A program made the translations under genes and the position numbers. This document shows positions 1 to 6,560 of a stretch of DNA of 30,674 bases, piece by piece; position 1 is the first letter of the stretch; each line of letters starts with the position of its first letter. The DNA lies in the IMG/VR virus record IMGVR_UViG_3300038701_000521, positions 1-30,674 of that record; one strand, given 5' to 3'. Below the pieces are notes generated by a model. It made no database searches and was not told where the DNA came from. It worked only from the letters and a program-made list of their open reading frames with translations. The stretch comes from a virus.

Positions 1-70
1 GATTAAACTGTGCATCTCAAAGATACCTTTTTTACGGAGAAACGCAATATCTTTTTTTCAAATACGTGAA
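1..70. other. Left-edge non-coding segment
   Basis: A/T-rich, with an ATG on the minus strand at 13-15 that could begin another gene off the left edge (weak AAAGG upstream). Too short to decide. Confidence 0.3.
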
Positions 71-658
71 TTAAAATGGCAATTCATCTTCCTTAAACTC
101 AACCTTTGTGATTTCACTGTCAGGAAATAACTTCTTAATATTCGACACACTATCAACTTTTAGTTCAAATAACCTAACCATTCGGGCTATCTCCACAAGC
201 GAATAAATATTCATGCCTGCGTCTTTTACCATTGAGGCATCGGCACTATCTTTAACAATCGCAAACTCACACGCCTCATGTTTTCCTTCTGCGCCTACAG
301 AGGCAACCCAGACATCAGGTGGGAAAGCTTTATGCCCTGCTTGCGTAGCTTCCTTCTCAAGTGCCTGCCAACCACGGATCATAATATTTACACGCTTAAT
401 CACATCGGTAGGATTGTTGTACGCTATCGCGGCATCGAGCTTTGCTTTAGCTGTTTTGAATTTAGAGGCAGTTTCAGGGCTAACCAGTGCGATTAGTCTA
501 TCCCTGCCCCATTTCACCTCTAAACTGCTTGCCACCTCGTCAAGTGGTCTTAAAGCCCCGTCTATGGCATCATATTCCCACTTGTTACGAGGTATGTAGG
601 GTTCGTGCTTGCCGAACCCCTCTAAGTCATCTCTGGTTTTTGTGCGTTTAGTTTTCAT
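71..658 (-). CDS. Conserved phage protein of unknown function with an SSB-like acidic C-terminal tip
   Basis: A 195-residue soluble protein, charged and mostly helical in appearance, with no domain I can name. The frame is open back to 700, but the ATG at 658 is preferred. It overlaps the upstream gene's stop by only 11 nt, whereas the ATG at 700 would overlap by 53 nt. Neither start has a clear Shine-Dalgarno. The last residues are KEDELPF, which resembles the acidic, Phe-ended tip of bacterial SSB (consensus DDDIPF) that recruits repair proteins. The rest does not look like an OB fold: the middle is rich in Lys/Ala helices and reads AKAKLDAAIAYNN. It is the last complete gene of the leftward replication block, so a DNA-metabolism role is plausible but inferred. 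Confidence 0.75.
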   Translation of the reverse strand: MKTKRTKTRDDLEGFGKHEPYIPRNKWEYDAIDGALRPLDEVASSLEVKWGRDRLIALVSPETASKFKTAKAKLDAAIAYNNPTDVIKRVNIMIRGWQALEKEATQAGHKAFPPDVWVASVGAEGKHEACEFAIVKDSADASMVKDAGMNIYSLVEIARMVRLFELKVDSVSNIKKLFPDSEITKVEFKEDELPF

Positions 659-857
659 CACATACCAACTTTTGAAATTCCGCGTATAATTTACGCCCAT
701 CTATTTTTGCGGAAGGTACGTCAAGGTTTCTTCTTTTAGCATCTTCTACTAATTCATCTGATGAAATCCAACCTAAACATATATATAATATACATATCTC
801 TTCCTCACTAAGTTCCAACGTACATGCTTTTACAACTTTCTTTTCTATAACTCTCAT
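648..857 (-). CDS. Small hypothetical protein in the replication block
   Basis: A 69-residue protein that I do not recognise. It is acidic in the middle (LELSEEEICILYICLGW), with three cysteines in the first half, and has no membrane segment or signal peptide. Its ATG overlaps the TGA of the 41-aa upstream gene in an ATGA arrangement, which indicates translational coupling. Its 3' end overlaps the start of the next gene by 11 nt. Such tight packing supports it as a real gene, although no function can be given. Confidence 0.6.
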   Translation of the reverse strand: MRVIEKKVVKACTLELSEEEICILYICLGWISSDELVEDAKRRNLDVPSAKIDGRKLYAEFQKLVCDEN

Positions 858-979
858 AACACACCCCCACCTAAAGCCATAATGATAACGAGAAACAGAA
901 AGAACCCCGCCACCGCTATCGATCCGAATATAAATTCTAATAGCGTCCCTGTATACGCCTCTTTGATTTTTTTAAACAT
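854..979 (-). CDS. 41-aa predicted membrane protein
   Basis: A short gene encoding a basic N-terminus (MFKKIKEAYTG) followed by one long hydrophobic helix, about residues 14-36 (LLEFIFGSIAVAGFFLFLVI), and a Gly-rich tail. It begins 2 nt after the stop of the preceding gene and ends by sharing ATGA with the next start. The unbroken operon packing on both sides is the main reason to believe it. A GGAG lies 12 nt before the ATG. It is a single-pass inner-membrane peptide of unknown role. Holin-like or host-takeover functions cannot be told apart from sequence. Confidence 0.6.
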   Translation of the reverse strand: MFKKIKEAYTGTLLEFIFGSIAVAGFFLFLVIIMALGGGVL

Positions 980-980
980 C

Positions 981-1220
981 TTAATGCACCGCTCCTTCTA
1001 GTTCACTTGCTTGTTTTAAAATATGATCTGCTACTGAGATTATGTTTACTGATCCAAACTCCCTGATGTACAAATCTTTAAGCTCTGTGAAGATGTCCGT
1101 GCCACCTTCCTGACTGGCAGTGATGTCATCTAACACCACATCACCATATTCACTTTTGTAGTGGCACTCAATCTTGAGTATGATGTCTTGTGCCAAAATA
1201 TAATCGAATGTTACTTGCAT
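981..1220 (-). CDS. Small hypothetical protein, first gene after the non-coding control region
   Basis: A 79-residue, acidic, soluble protein with no recognised domain. It has a strong AAGGAG ribosome site 8 nt before the ATG. It lies directly behind a promoter-like sequence (TTGCAT, 17 nt, TATATT) and a 29-nt leader that is repeated exactly in front of the gene starting at 13405. It therefore probably begins its own transcription unit, which continues through the 41-aa, 69-aa and 195-aa genes. Function unknown. Confidence 0.65.
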   Translation of the reverse strand: MQVTFDYILAQDIILKIECHYKSEYGDVVLDDITASQEGGTDIFTELKDLYIREFGSVNIISVADHILKQASELEGAVH

Positions 1221-1224
1221 GTGT

Positions 1225-1284
1225 TTTTCTCCTTGTTAATTTCAATGTATAAACCAATATAAAGGACACTTTTTAATAATGCAA
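1225..1284 (-). promoter_or_regulatory. Promoter and conserved 29-nt leader, copy 1
   Basis: Read on the minus strand: a -35-like TTGCAT at 1279-1284, 17 nt, then a -10-like TATATT at 1256-1261. A 29-nt leader follows at 1225-1253 and ends in the AAGGAG ribosome site. The same 29 nt occurs without mismatch at 13372-13400 on the plus strand. There too it sits behind TTGCAA-N17-TATAAC with the same distance to the leader. Conserved spacing with diverged spacer sequence is what a functional promoter/leader pair should look like. Activity is inferred. Confidence 0.6.
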
Positions 1285-1357
1285 GCACTTTTTTAAAATA
1301 TATTTAAGTACCCCCTTATCTATACTTTCTCACCTCATTCACCTTACACTTACCCGT

Positions 1358-1390
1358 CTTCCCCCCCTTCCTATATAGGGGGGGGGGAAG
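1358..1390. repeat. Perfect 10-bp inverted repeat with C and G runs
   Basis: CTTCCCCCCC at 1358-1367 is the reverse complement of GGGGGGGAAG at 1381-1390. The 13-nt loop contains CTATATAG, itself a palindrome. No U-run follows on either strand, so this is not a classical intrinsic terminator. The right arm also carries the first AAGAAAGGTA copy. The homopolymer length should be treated with care because such runs are error-prone in sequencing. Confidence 0.6.
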
Positions 1391-1577
1391 AAAGGTATAG
1401 TGTGTACCGATTACCTTTCTTACCTCTAAAATATTACCTTTCTTCCCTTTCTGCCTATGCTAAGTCATTGAAATCATTGAAGGTGGCTAAGAAAGGTAAG
1501 AAGTGCCTTTTGCCTTAAAAATCGCTATAATTACTTTATATTTCATTATAGGGTTCCCCTTCTTATATGTCTTTATA

Positions 1578-3461
1578 TTAATTTACACTACCTCTTTGCA
1601 CTAACTTATTGATAATATTAATATAATTGCGTTTTTCCAGTCTTGTCACAAAGTTATACCATTTTTTTGCATCTTCTAGCTTCGGGATGCTATTTACAAC
1701 ACTATCTCGCCAGTAATCTTGTGGCACTCCATAGTTGCCACGGAAGTCTTTTTCGATCACATTTTCATTTTCTAACATACTATCCAAGACGTCCAATGCT
1801 AGTTTTTGGTCTTGCGAAACGCTCTCTTTTTTCTTCGGTTCGTCACTTGGGTCGAGCACCAATGACGTTCTTTCCACACCAAAATTACTCTCTAGCCACG
1901 ACACCTCACGCGCCTCCATCCAGAGCGGATCGGCTTCCTCAGTGTCTTTTTGTTTCTTCACAGAGAGACAAACATTCATCGTATCTCCATTACGTTTTAT
2001 TTCAAATTCACTATCTACCGCACCTCTCAATGCTGATGAACCACGCATACCTCTGTCGCTGTCCTTACCGCTATGATGGACTGCTAGTGTGGCGCATCCG
2101 TAATGCTGTTTAAGTATATCCATATTGCGTACAAAGATACCCATATCTGTTGCGCTGTTTTCATCCTTGCCTGTGAATGATCTGGCTAATGTATCGACAA
2201 TAATAAGTTTTGGTTTTTCGTCACCAAGCCTGTCATCTAATGATGTTATAATTTCGTGCATATCTGATGTTTCTGTCATCTCATCTGCGAGACTTAGTGG
2301 TGTTACAGCACAGGTTATCTTTGCGTCCTTTAGTAATAAGCCATTATCATTATGCCAAGCGTCCATACGTTGCACTAATCCCGCTTGACCTTCCATTGCC
2401 ATGTAAATCACTCTGCCTTGCTCTACGGCTCTGCCATTCCAATCGACACCGTGTGCAATACATAAAGCCCAATCTAACGCTAAGAATGATTTATAGGACG
2501 CAGGCGCGCCAAACAGTACCGCAAACGAGCTTGTCAACACATAAGGGGGTATAAGGAAGCTAGGCGGTGGCATTTGCTTTAATTCTAACGGGTCATACCA
2601 AGTCACCCTCTGCCTTGTCGCTATTTCGTTTTCATCCACATACTCAGGCATCGGCACTTCTGGCTCTGGATCGTCAAACTCGCCACGTTCCTCTATCGGT
2701 TGCCCACCAAGTTTACGCAGTGTCGAGCGCACCTTTTTCATAAACATTGTGATGCCTCTATCCTCGTTTTCTAGGTCACCAGTGCGCGATTTAACTTTTA
2801 AGGCGTATTGTGTCCAAACATTCGTTACCATCCATTCCTCGGTGGGATTACGCCCGTTATCACGCCTAAAATTCATAACATTTGCGTATATTAGATCAGA
2901 CATATACTTCTCGCGTCCGTCTGTGATGCTACCAAAAGCGTCTGTTGTTTTGGCTGTGTTGTTTGGTGCTGTGCTGTCTATATTTGCGCCAATGAGAAAA
3001 TCTGGAAAGTCAAGTAAATCTTCGTCATTTAAAAACGTGTAGCCTTCACTTGGCGGCATAATCACATAACCACCCTCACCGCGTATGTCGATACACTTGG
3101 CGATCCCTGCGCGGTTAGTGATACCTTCCTGATGCTTGTAATAGTAATGCCAACCGCCTGACTGCGTTCGGACGATGCGCGTTAAGCCGAGGCTCTTCTG
3201 GTTTGCGTAAACCCATTCCTTGCCTTGCTTGCCATCCCTAACATCAACATCAACAACAGATATGCCACTAGCACTTCCTGTCGGTACACCGATCAAAGTG
3301 GCACTTGGTGCTGCATTAAATAATTTAGTGATTTCATCTGGGTCTTGCGTTGCCGCCTTGAACCCACCTTCGCACGTTGGCTGCTTCTTTGCGTTACATG
3401 GGAACACAGGGTATTGATCTGCCAATTCAAGTGCGAGTGATAATAAGTCGTGTTTAGTCAA
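1578..3461 (-). CDS. Fused primase-polymerase (prim-pol) and RepA-like hexameric helicase
   Basis: A 627-residue replication protein. Residues ~5-160 match the archaeo-eukaryotic primase/prim-pol domain: a DVD catalytic acid pair at 71-73, SGGWHYY around H105, and IDIRGEGGYVIMPPS at 124-138. Residues ~300-490 are a RecA-like ATPase of the AAA_25/RepA type: Walker A GAPASYKS at 318-325, Walker B LIIVDT at 419-424, and HHSGK at 462-466. The Walker A has Tyr where Gly usually precedes Lys. The start is a TTG, chosen because TAGGAG lies 9 nt upstream just after the methyltransferase stop. It would synthesise primers and unwind DNA at the fork. It is the only polymerase-like domain in the window. 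The C-terminal ~90 residues are unassigned. Confidence 0.9.
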   Translation of the reverse strand: MTKHDLLSLALELADQYPVFPCNAKKQPTCEGGFKAATQDPDEITKLFNAAPSATLIGVPTGSASGISVVDVDVRDGKQGKEWVYANQKSLGLTRIVRTQSGGWHYYYKHQEGITNRAGIAKCIDIRGEGGYVIMPPSEGYTFLNDEDLLDFPDFLIGANIDSTAPNNTAKTTDAFGSITDGREKYMSDLIYANVMNFRRDNGRNPTEEWMVTNVWTQYALKVKSRTGDLENEDRGITMFMKKVRSTLRKLGGQPIEERGEFDDPEPEVPMPEYVDENEIATRQRVTWYDPLELKQMPPPSFLIPPYVLTSSFAVLFGAPASYKSFLALDWALCIAHGVDWNGRAVEQGRVIYMAMEGQAGLVQRMDAWHNDNGLLLKDAKITCAVTPLSLADEMTETSDMHEIITSLDDRLGDEKPKLIIVDTLARSFTGKDENSATDMGIFVRNMDILKQHYGCATLAVHHSGKDSDRGMRGSSALRGAVDSEFEIKRNGDTMNVCLSVKKQKDTEEADPLWMEAREVSWLESNFGVERTSLVLDPSDEPKKKESVSQDQKLALDVLDSMLENENVIEKDFRGNYGVPQDYWRDSVVNSIPKLEDAKKWYNFVTRLEKRNYINIINKLVQRGSVN

Positions 3462-3477
3462 TTTGGTTTTCTCCTAT

Positions 3478-4248
3478 TTATAATAATTCTTCTTGTATAG
3501 CCTTCTTCGGTGCTTCAACGAACAAATCTGGTTGCTCGTAAGATTTTTTAATGCGCTCACAAGATATATTAAAATAATCTTCGTCTAATTCTATGCCTAT
3601 AAATTTACGCCCTAGCTTAGCACATGCTACGCCTGTTGTTCCGCTTCCCATGAATGGGTCTAAAATTATATCATCTTCGAATGAAAAATCATTCAGTAAC
3701 TCTATCATGAGTGATATTGGTTTCTCCGTGGGATGCCTACCATCACGCAATTTTGAATTTGTGTTATGTGTATAAACCCCACGCTTGCCACCCGAATACC
3801 ACTTTGCAACACCCTTACCATTCCATGAACAAACAAAGCACTCTGCTCCTTGAGCCGGCCCTTGACCGTTCAACTGAGGAGTGCAATCTGGCTTAACCCA
3901 AAAACATGCTCGTTTGTATTTGATTTTTGATGAATTTATAACATCAGCCCACCTTGCTACACCCTCAACTGTGCAAAAAACTATAAACCAACCAATACAA
4001 ACACTTTCCACGATTGTGACGACATCATTTCTAATGGCGTCAATGGATGTAAAATCTAAACCTTTTAGTTCTGGGCCTGAATCAGTGCGGAGACTCCGCA
4101 CTAAAGAATTTTTTGATTTATGTAATGTTTCTTCATAAGGCGGATCTGAAATAATATGGTTAACCTTATCTAAAGTAGGCATCACTTCTAAGCAATCACC
4201 AAGATAAAGTGTACAGTCACCTATTTGTACTTTTCGTTTATAAGTCAT
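3478..4248 (-). CDS. DNA methyltransferase (DPPY type, probably N6-adenine)
   Basis: About 256 residues. The catalytic motif DPPY (in HIISDPPYEETLH) lies near residue 36. The SAM-binding motif DPFMGSGTTGVACAKLGRKF is near the C-terminus, which is the beta-class order seen in CcrM-like enzymes. The last ~25 residues are charged. The frame opens at 4263, but the ATG at 4248 is preferred. It follows the upstream stop by 1 nt (TGAaATG) and has GGAG 9 nt upstream. The DPPY motif favours adenine over cytosine N4 methylation. No partner restriction enzyme is visible, so it is an orphan enzyme likely used for evading host restriction or for regulation. Confidence 0.9.
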   Translation of the reverse strand: MTYKRKVQIGDCTLYLGDCLEVMPTLDKVNHIISDPPYEETLHKSKNSLVRSLRTDSGPELKGLDFTSIDAIRNDVVTIVESVCIGWFIVFCTVEGVARWADVINSSKIKYKRACFWVKPDCTPQLNGQGPAQGAECFVCSWNGKGVAKWYSGGKRGVYTHNTNSKLRDGRHPTEKPISLMIELLNDFSFEDDIILDPFMGSGTTGVACAKLGRKFIGIELDEDYFNISCERIKKSYEQPDLFVEAPKKAIQEELL

Positions 4249-4249
4249 T

Positions 4250-4339
4250 TCACAGCACTCCATATAAATCTAATGAGATTGCAATTAATACTATTGCTGT
4301 GAATATAATCGCGCTTAATACGATGATTGGATCGTTCAT
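4250..4339 (-). CDS. 29-aa predicted single-pass membrane peptide
   Basis: Starts MNDPIIVLSAIIFTAIVLIA and ends LYGVL. Nearly the whole peptide is one hydrophobic helix. GGAG lies 9 nt before the ATG at 4339; an in-frame ATG at 4348 sits too close to this site. The stop is one base before the methyltransferase ATG, implying coupled translation. The small size makes it easily missed, but the ribosome site, coupling and strongly membrane-type composition support it. Function unknown. Confidence 0.55.
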   Translation of the reverse strand: MNDPIIVLSAIIFTAIVLIAISLDLYGVL

Positions 4340-4378
4340 TTTAGTCATCTCCTTTGTTTCATTCCCCTTTTAAGTAGT

Positions 4379-4417
4379 GCCGCGTGGTGGGGAGGAGAAA
4401 AAACACCACCACGCGGC
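4379..4417 (-). terminator. Strong hairpin behind the SSB-like gene (attenuator or RNA-stabilising stem)
   Basis: GCCGCGTGGTGG (4379-4390) and CCACCACGCGGC (4406-4417) form a perfect 12-bp G/C-rich stem with a 15-nt loop. It starts 16 nt after the stop of the SSB-like gene. On the minus strand the bases after it are not a T-run, so complete termination is doubtful. A partial terminator or a 3'-end stabiliser for an abundant SSB mRNA would fit. Confidence 0.6.
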
Positions 4418-4433
4418 TAGATAACACTATCGA

Positions 4434-4988
4434 TTAAAATTCATCATCAATAGCATCGTCTGAAGGTGCGGCAGCGGAAGGGGATGCCGCGCTTGCACCT
4501 TGTTCTAGTTCAGCAGGACGATCCACCCACTTGACAATCTTTAGTGTCGGGATGCGGGTATTGCCCTTACCGATTTTAGTTGGCACTGATCCAGAGTATT
4601 CGACTACAGGTACTTTCCCTTGGTTGTCTGCAATCTCTTTCTCGTACTGAGCGTATAACGCTTGGATACCCATCTGTGGGCCTGTACCTGTTGTGGCAAA
4701 CTCGCGCACTGGCTCATCGCCAAAGGTAGCCTTAGAGAACATGCTAACCTTAAAGCCACGCTTGTAGCCATCTTCAGCAGGTTTTGGTGCAGGTGTGGAT
4801 AAATCGTGATCCATTACCCACTCAGGCGCGACACCTGCCTCGAACTTACCCCAACCTGTGGTGATATTGTCGAGGTCAAAGATACATTGCTTTAACTCGA
4901 TTTCGTCACCATCGAGCATCCACGCACCTATTGATGGCATGAAACGAATGTATGCGCCTGAACCGCCGCCTGTATTGAAATTTAACAT
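4434..4988 (-). CDS. Probable phage single-stranded DNA-binding protein
   Basis: 184 residues. The body is beta-rich with several Trp and Phe residues (GAWMLDGDEIELK, ITTGWGKFEAGVAPEW). It is followed from about residue 160 by a flexible Ala/Ser/Pro linker and an acidic, Phe-ended tail, DDAIDDEF. This layout is that of phage and bacterial SSBs. I do not see a diagnostic signature, so the call rests on architecture and on its place next to an exonuclease and helicase. It has a good AAGGA ribosome site and is followed by a strong hairpin. It would coat ssDNA during replication and recombination. Confidence 0.6.
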   Translation of the reverse strand: MLNFNTGGGSGAYIRFMPSIGAWMLDGDEIELKQCIFDLDNITTGWGKFEAGVAPEWVMDHDLSTPAPKPAEDGYKRGFKVSMFSKATFGDEPVREFATTGTGPQMGIQALYAQYEKEIADNQGKVPVVEYSGSVPTKIGKGNTRIPTLKIVKWVDRPAELEQGASAASPSAAAPSDDAIDDEF

Positions 4989-5012
4989 TTTGTTTTTCCT
5001 TTCGGGAATTTT

Positions 5013-5044
5013 AAGTTTTAAGTTTAAAGTTTAAAGTTTAAAGT
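5013..5044. repeat. 7-bp tandem repeat (AAGTTTA, about 4.5 copies)
   Basis: AAGTTTT, then AAGTTTA three times, then AAGT, filling the gap between the exonuclease stop (5053) and the SSB-like gene. The unit contains TTTAAA palindromes at its junctions. It may be a slippage-prone spacer or a repeated protein-binding site. Nothing decides between these. Confidence 0.7.
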
Positions 5045-5052
5045 GAAGCTAT

Positions 5053-5841
5053 TTAGTAGCCCCATACCTTTCGAGCTTCAGCGAGAGTTACGGGATCGTT
5101 CCAATAAAAGCTACTGGAATAATCTGGTGAAAAGAGAGTAGCAATATCTTTTGGATCGTCAAAGATGTCAAGCATTTTTTCTGCTGACTGTGCGGCTCTC
5201 GTAATTTGCACAATTAATTCGTCTGCCAATTCGTGTGTCATTTCGTATGTCGCAGACTTCTTAGGTGACACATAAGTAATAAGAATTTGATGGTCTGGTT
5301 TCATCTTCTGGTACAGTGCCATCTGCCTTGCATGGCTGTCACTCATTTGAGACGGGACGCGATGCGTTGTTTTAAGGTCAACACATAGCGGCTTGCCATC
5401 ATACATATCAGCCATAGGCGGGAAGTTATAATCGTCATATCCAATAAATGGATCGATCACGCCCTCAAGCTTTAACTCTAACGCATTTTGAGTAGATGTC
5501 GGGAAGCCGAATGGCTCAAAGGCATTAATAGTCTGCTCAATGAAACCTCTAAGGCTGTCACACTCCTTGTCACGCTTTGCCTCGTCCAAACCTTGCAGGG
5601 CAGTATTCTTATTGAAATACCTTGTCGCCTCTGCCACGGCACTGTCTAAATCGCCAAACTCAGACTTGATGTAATGGTTATAGCCAACCTCTGTCGCCAA
5701 CCCACGGGTCATGGCAGGGCTTCCAGAGCCATAGCAACCGTAGATGTATGAGAGTACCCAACTTGCAGGTTGAGCCATCAGCTTATTAATGCTACTGGCT
5801 GACCATGCCTTCTTGCCTATTTTTGATAGTGGTGTTGTCAT
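5053..5841 (-). CDS. PD-(D/E)XK exonuclease (RecB/Cas4-like)
   Basis: 262 residues with the marks of phage PD-(D/E)XK exonucleases. There is an N-terminal RG motif (TRGLATEVGYNHY, ~45-57), then LEGVIDPF (~125-132), then ADMYDGKPLCVDLKTT (144-159) giving the D...D-x-K active site at D145, D155 and K157. Last comes QMALY (173-177), the Q-x-x-x-Y motif. It has an AAAGGAG-type ribosome site before the ATG. Such enzymes resect double-strand ends for recombination or degrade host DNA. Being beside an SSB-like gene suggests a recombination pair, though no annealase is visible here. Confidence 0.85.
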   Translation of the reverse strand: MTTPLSKIGKKAWSASSINKLMAQPASWVLSYIYGCYGSGSPAMTRGLATEVGYNHYIKSEFGDLDSAVAEATRYFNKNTALQGLDEAKRDKECDSLRGFIEQTINAFEPFGFPTSTQNALELKLEGVIDPFIGYDDYNFPPMADMYDGKPLCVDLKTTHRVPSQMSDSHARQMALYQKMKPDHQILITYVSPKKSATYEMTHELADELIVQITRAAQSAEKMLDIFDDPKDIATLFSPDYSSSFYWNDPVTLAEARKVWGY

Positions 5842-5842
5842 G

Positions 5843-6496
5843 TTATTGCTCTCCTTTTTGCTTTTCTAAATCAGCTAATCGTTTCATTTCTTTTAATGCG
5901 CCTTCGTTTGTGTCGTAGAAATTGAGCGCATAAGGAGTGTTAGGATCTGATTTTCTGTAAATTTGATAAGCCGCTGCGGCTGTGCCGATTTCATCCTCTA
6001 GTTTTTTACCCTCTTTTCCCGCAAGGGTAGTTACCCATCCCGCTCTACAATGAGTTGTTTCGCATGTATGCCAACTTCCCATATTAAGAGCTTTATCTTT
6101 ACTTGCCGCCTCATATACCTTTTGATGTATATTTTCGATAATAGGAATCTTAAGGTCTGCGCCTTTAAGGCCTGAGACTTCAAGGTATGCGCCTTCAAGG
6201 TTTGCGCCTCTAAGGTCTGCGCCTCTAAGGTCTGCGCCTCCAAGGTTTGCGCCTCCAAGGTCTGCGCCTCTAAGGTCTGCGCCTCTAAGGTCTGCGCCTC
6301 CAAGGTTTGCGCCTCTAAGGTATGCGCCTGTAAGGTCTGCGCCTGTAAGGTCTGCGCCTGTAAGGTTTGCGCCTTCTCTAAAGGCTTGTTTTACAGCCTC
6401 ACCCAACCTAAGAGCTGCGTTCTTTAATTTTTTACCATCAAACTCAAAAGTGAATTGAGTTTCATTTGTAAATCTGTTTTTAATTTCTAGTTTCAT
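5843..6496 (-). CDS. Pentapeptide-repeat protein with a Cys/His-containing C-terminal domain
   Basis: 217 residues. Residues ~1-42 are a capping segment. About 14 A(D/N)LxG pentapeptides follow (~43-115), predicted to form a right-handed square beta-helix. The C-terminal ~100 residues carry [18 protein letters not shown] and a helical tail, a module I recall in other phage proteins without known function. The repeats are nearly identical at the DNA level (15-bp unit), which explains long shadow frames on the same strand. Some pentapeptide proteins mimic DNA and bind gyrase, but nothing here proves that. It has a strong AAAGGAG site and its own promoter upstream. Confidence 0.85.
   Translation of the reverse strand: MKLEIKNRFTNETQFTFEFDGKKLKNAALRLGEAVKQAFREGANLTGADLTGADLTGAYLRGANLGGADLRGADLRGADLGGANLGGADLRGADLRGANLEGAYLEVSGLKGADLKIPIIENIHQKVYEAASKDKALNMGSWHTCETTHCRAGWVTTLAGKEGKKLEDEIGTAAAAYQIYRKSDPNTPYALNFYDTNEGALKEMKRLADLEKQKGEQ
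6178..6377 (-). repeat. 15-bp tandem repeats inside the pentapeptide gene
   Basis: Imperfect units such as GCCTCTAAGGTCTGC are repeated about 13 times in register with the A(D/N)LxG codons. Neighbouring units often match completely, indicating recent expansion or homogenisation. Confidence 0.85.
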
Positions 6497-6527
6497 TTTA
6501 GTATCTCCTTTTTAAAAATGTATCCTT

Positions 6528-6555
6528 AATATAATCAGATATAATTAGATGTCAA
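6528..6555 (-). promoter_or_regulatory. Sigma-70-like promoter before the pentapeptide gene
   Basis: On the minus strand there is a perfect -35 TTGACA (6550-6555), a 16-nt spacer and TATATT (6528-6533). This would start RNA about 25 nt before the pentapeptide-protein ATG. It lies in the gap after the nuclease stop at 6561, allowing separate expression of the downstream replication block. Confidence 0.6.
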
Positions 6556-6560
6556 GATTA

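Larger units (their letters stand above)
1221..1577. other. Non-coding region with inverted 10-mers and a G/C hairpin; candidate origin or control region
   Basis: This 357-nt stretch holds no convincing gene. It contains four exact copies of AAGAAAGGTA: plus strand at 1388-1397 and 1489-1498, minus strand at 1412-1421 and 1435-1444. It also has an inverted repeat (1358-1367 with 1381-1390) including a run of ten Gs. The flanks are very A/T-rich (1560-1577 and 1240-1320). It lies directly behind the 3' end of the prim-pol/helicase gene. Iteron-like repeats plus A/T-rich DNA near replication genes suggest an origin or a protein-binding control site, but this is inference. Confidence 0.45.

Noticed and set aside
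1358-1390. Intrinsic terminator
   Set aside because: No U-run follows the stem on either strand, and it lies upstream of the next gene's promoter.
6031-6303. Minus-strand frame over the pentapeptide repeats
   Set aside because: Frame-shifted shadow of the 15-bp repeat, inside a well-supported gene.
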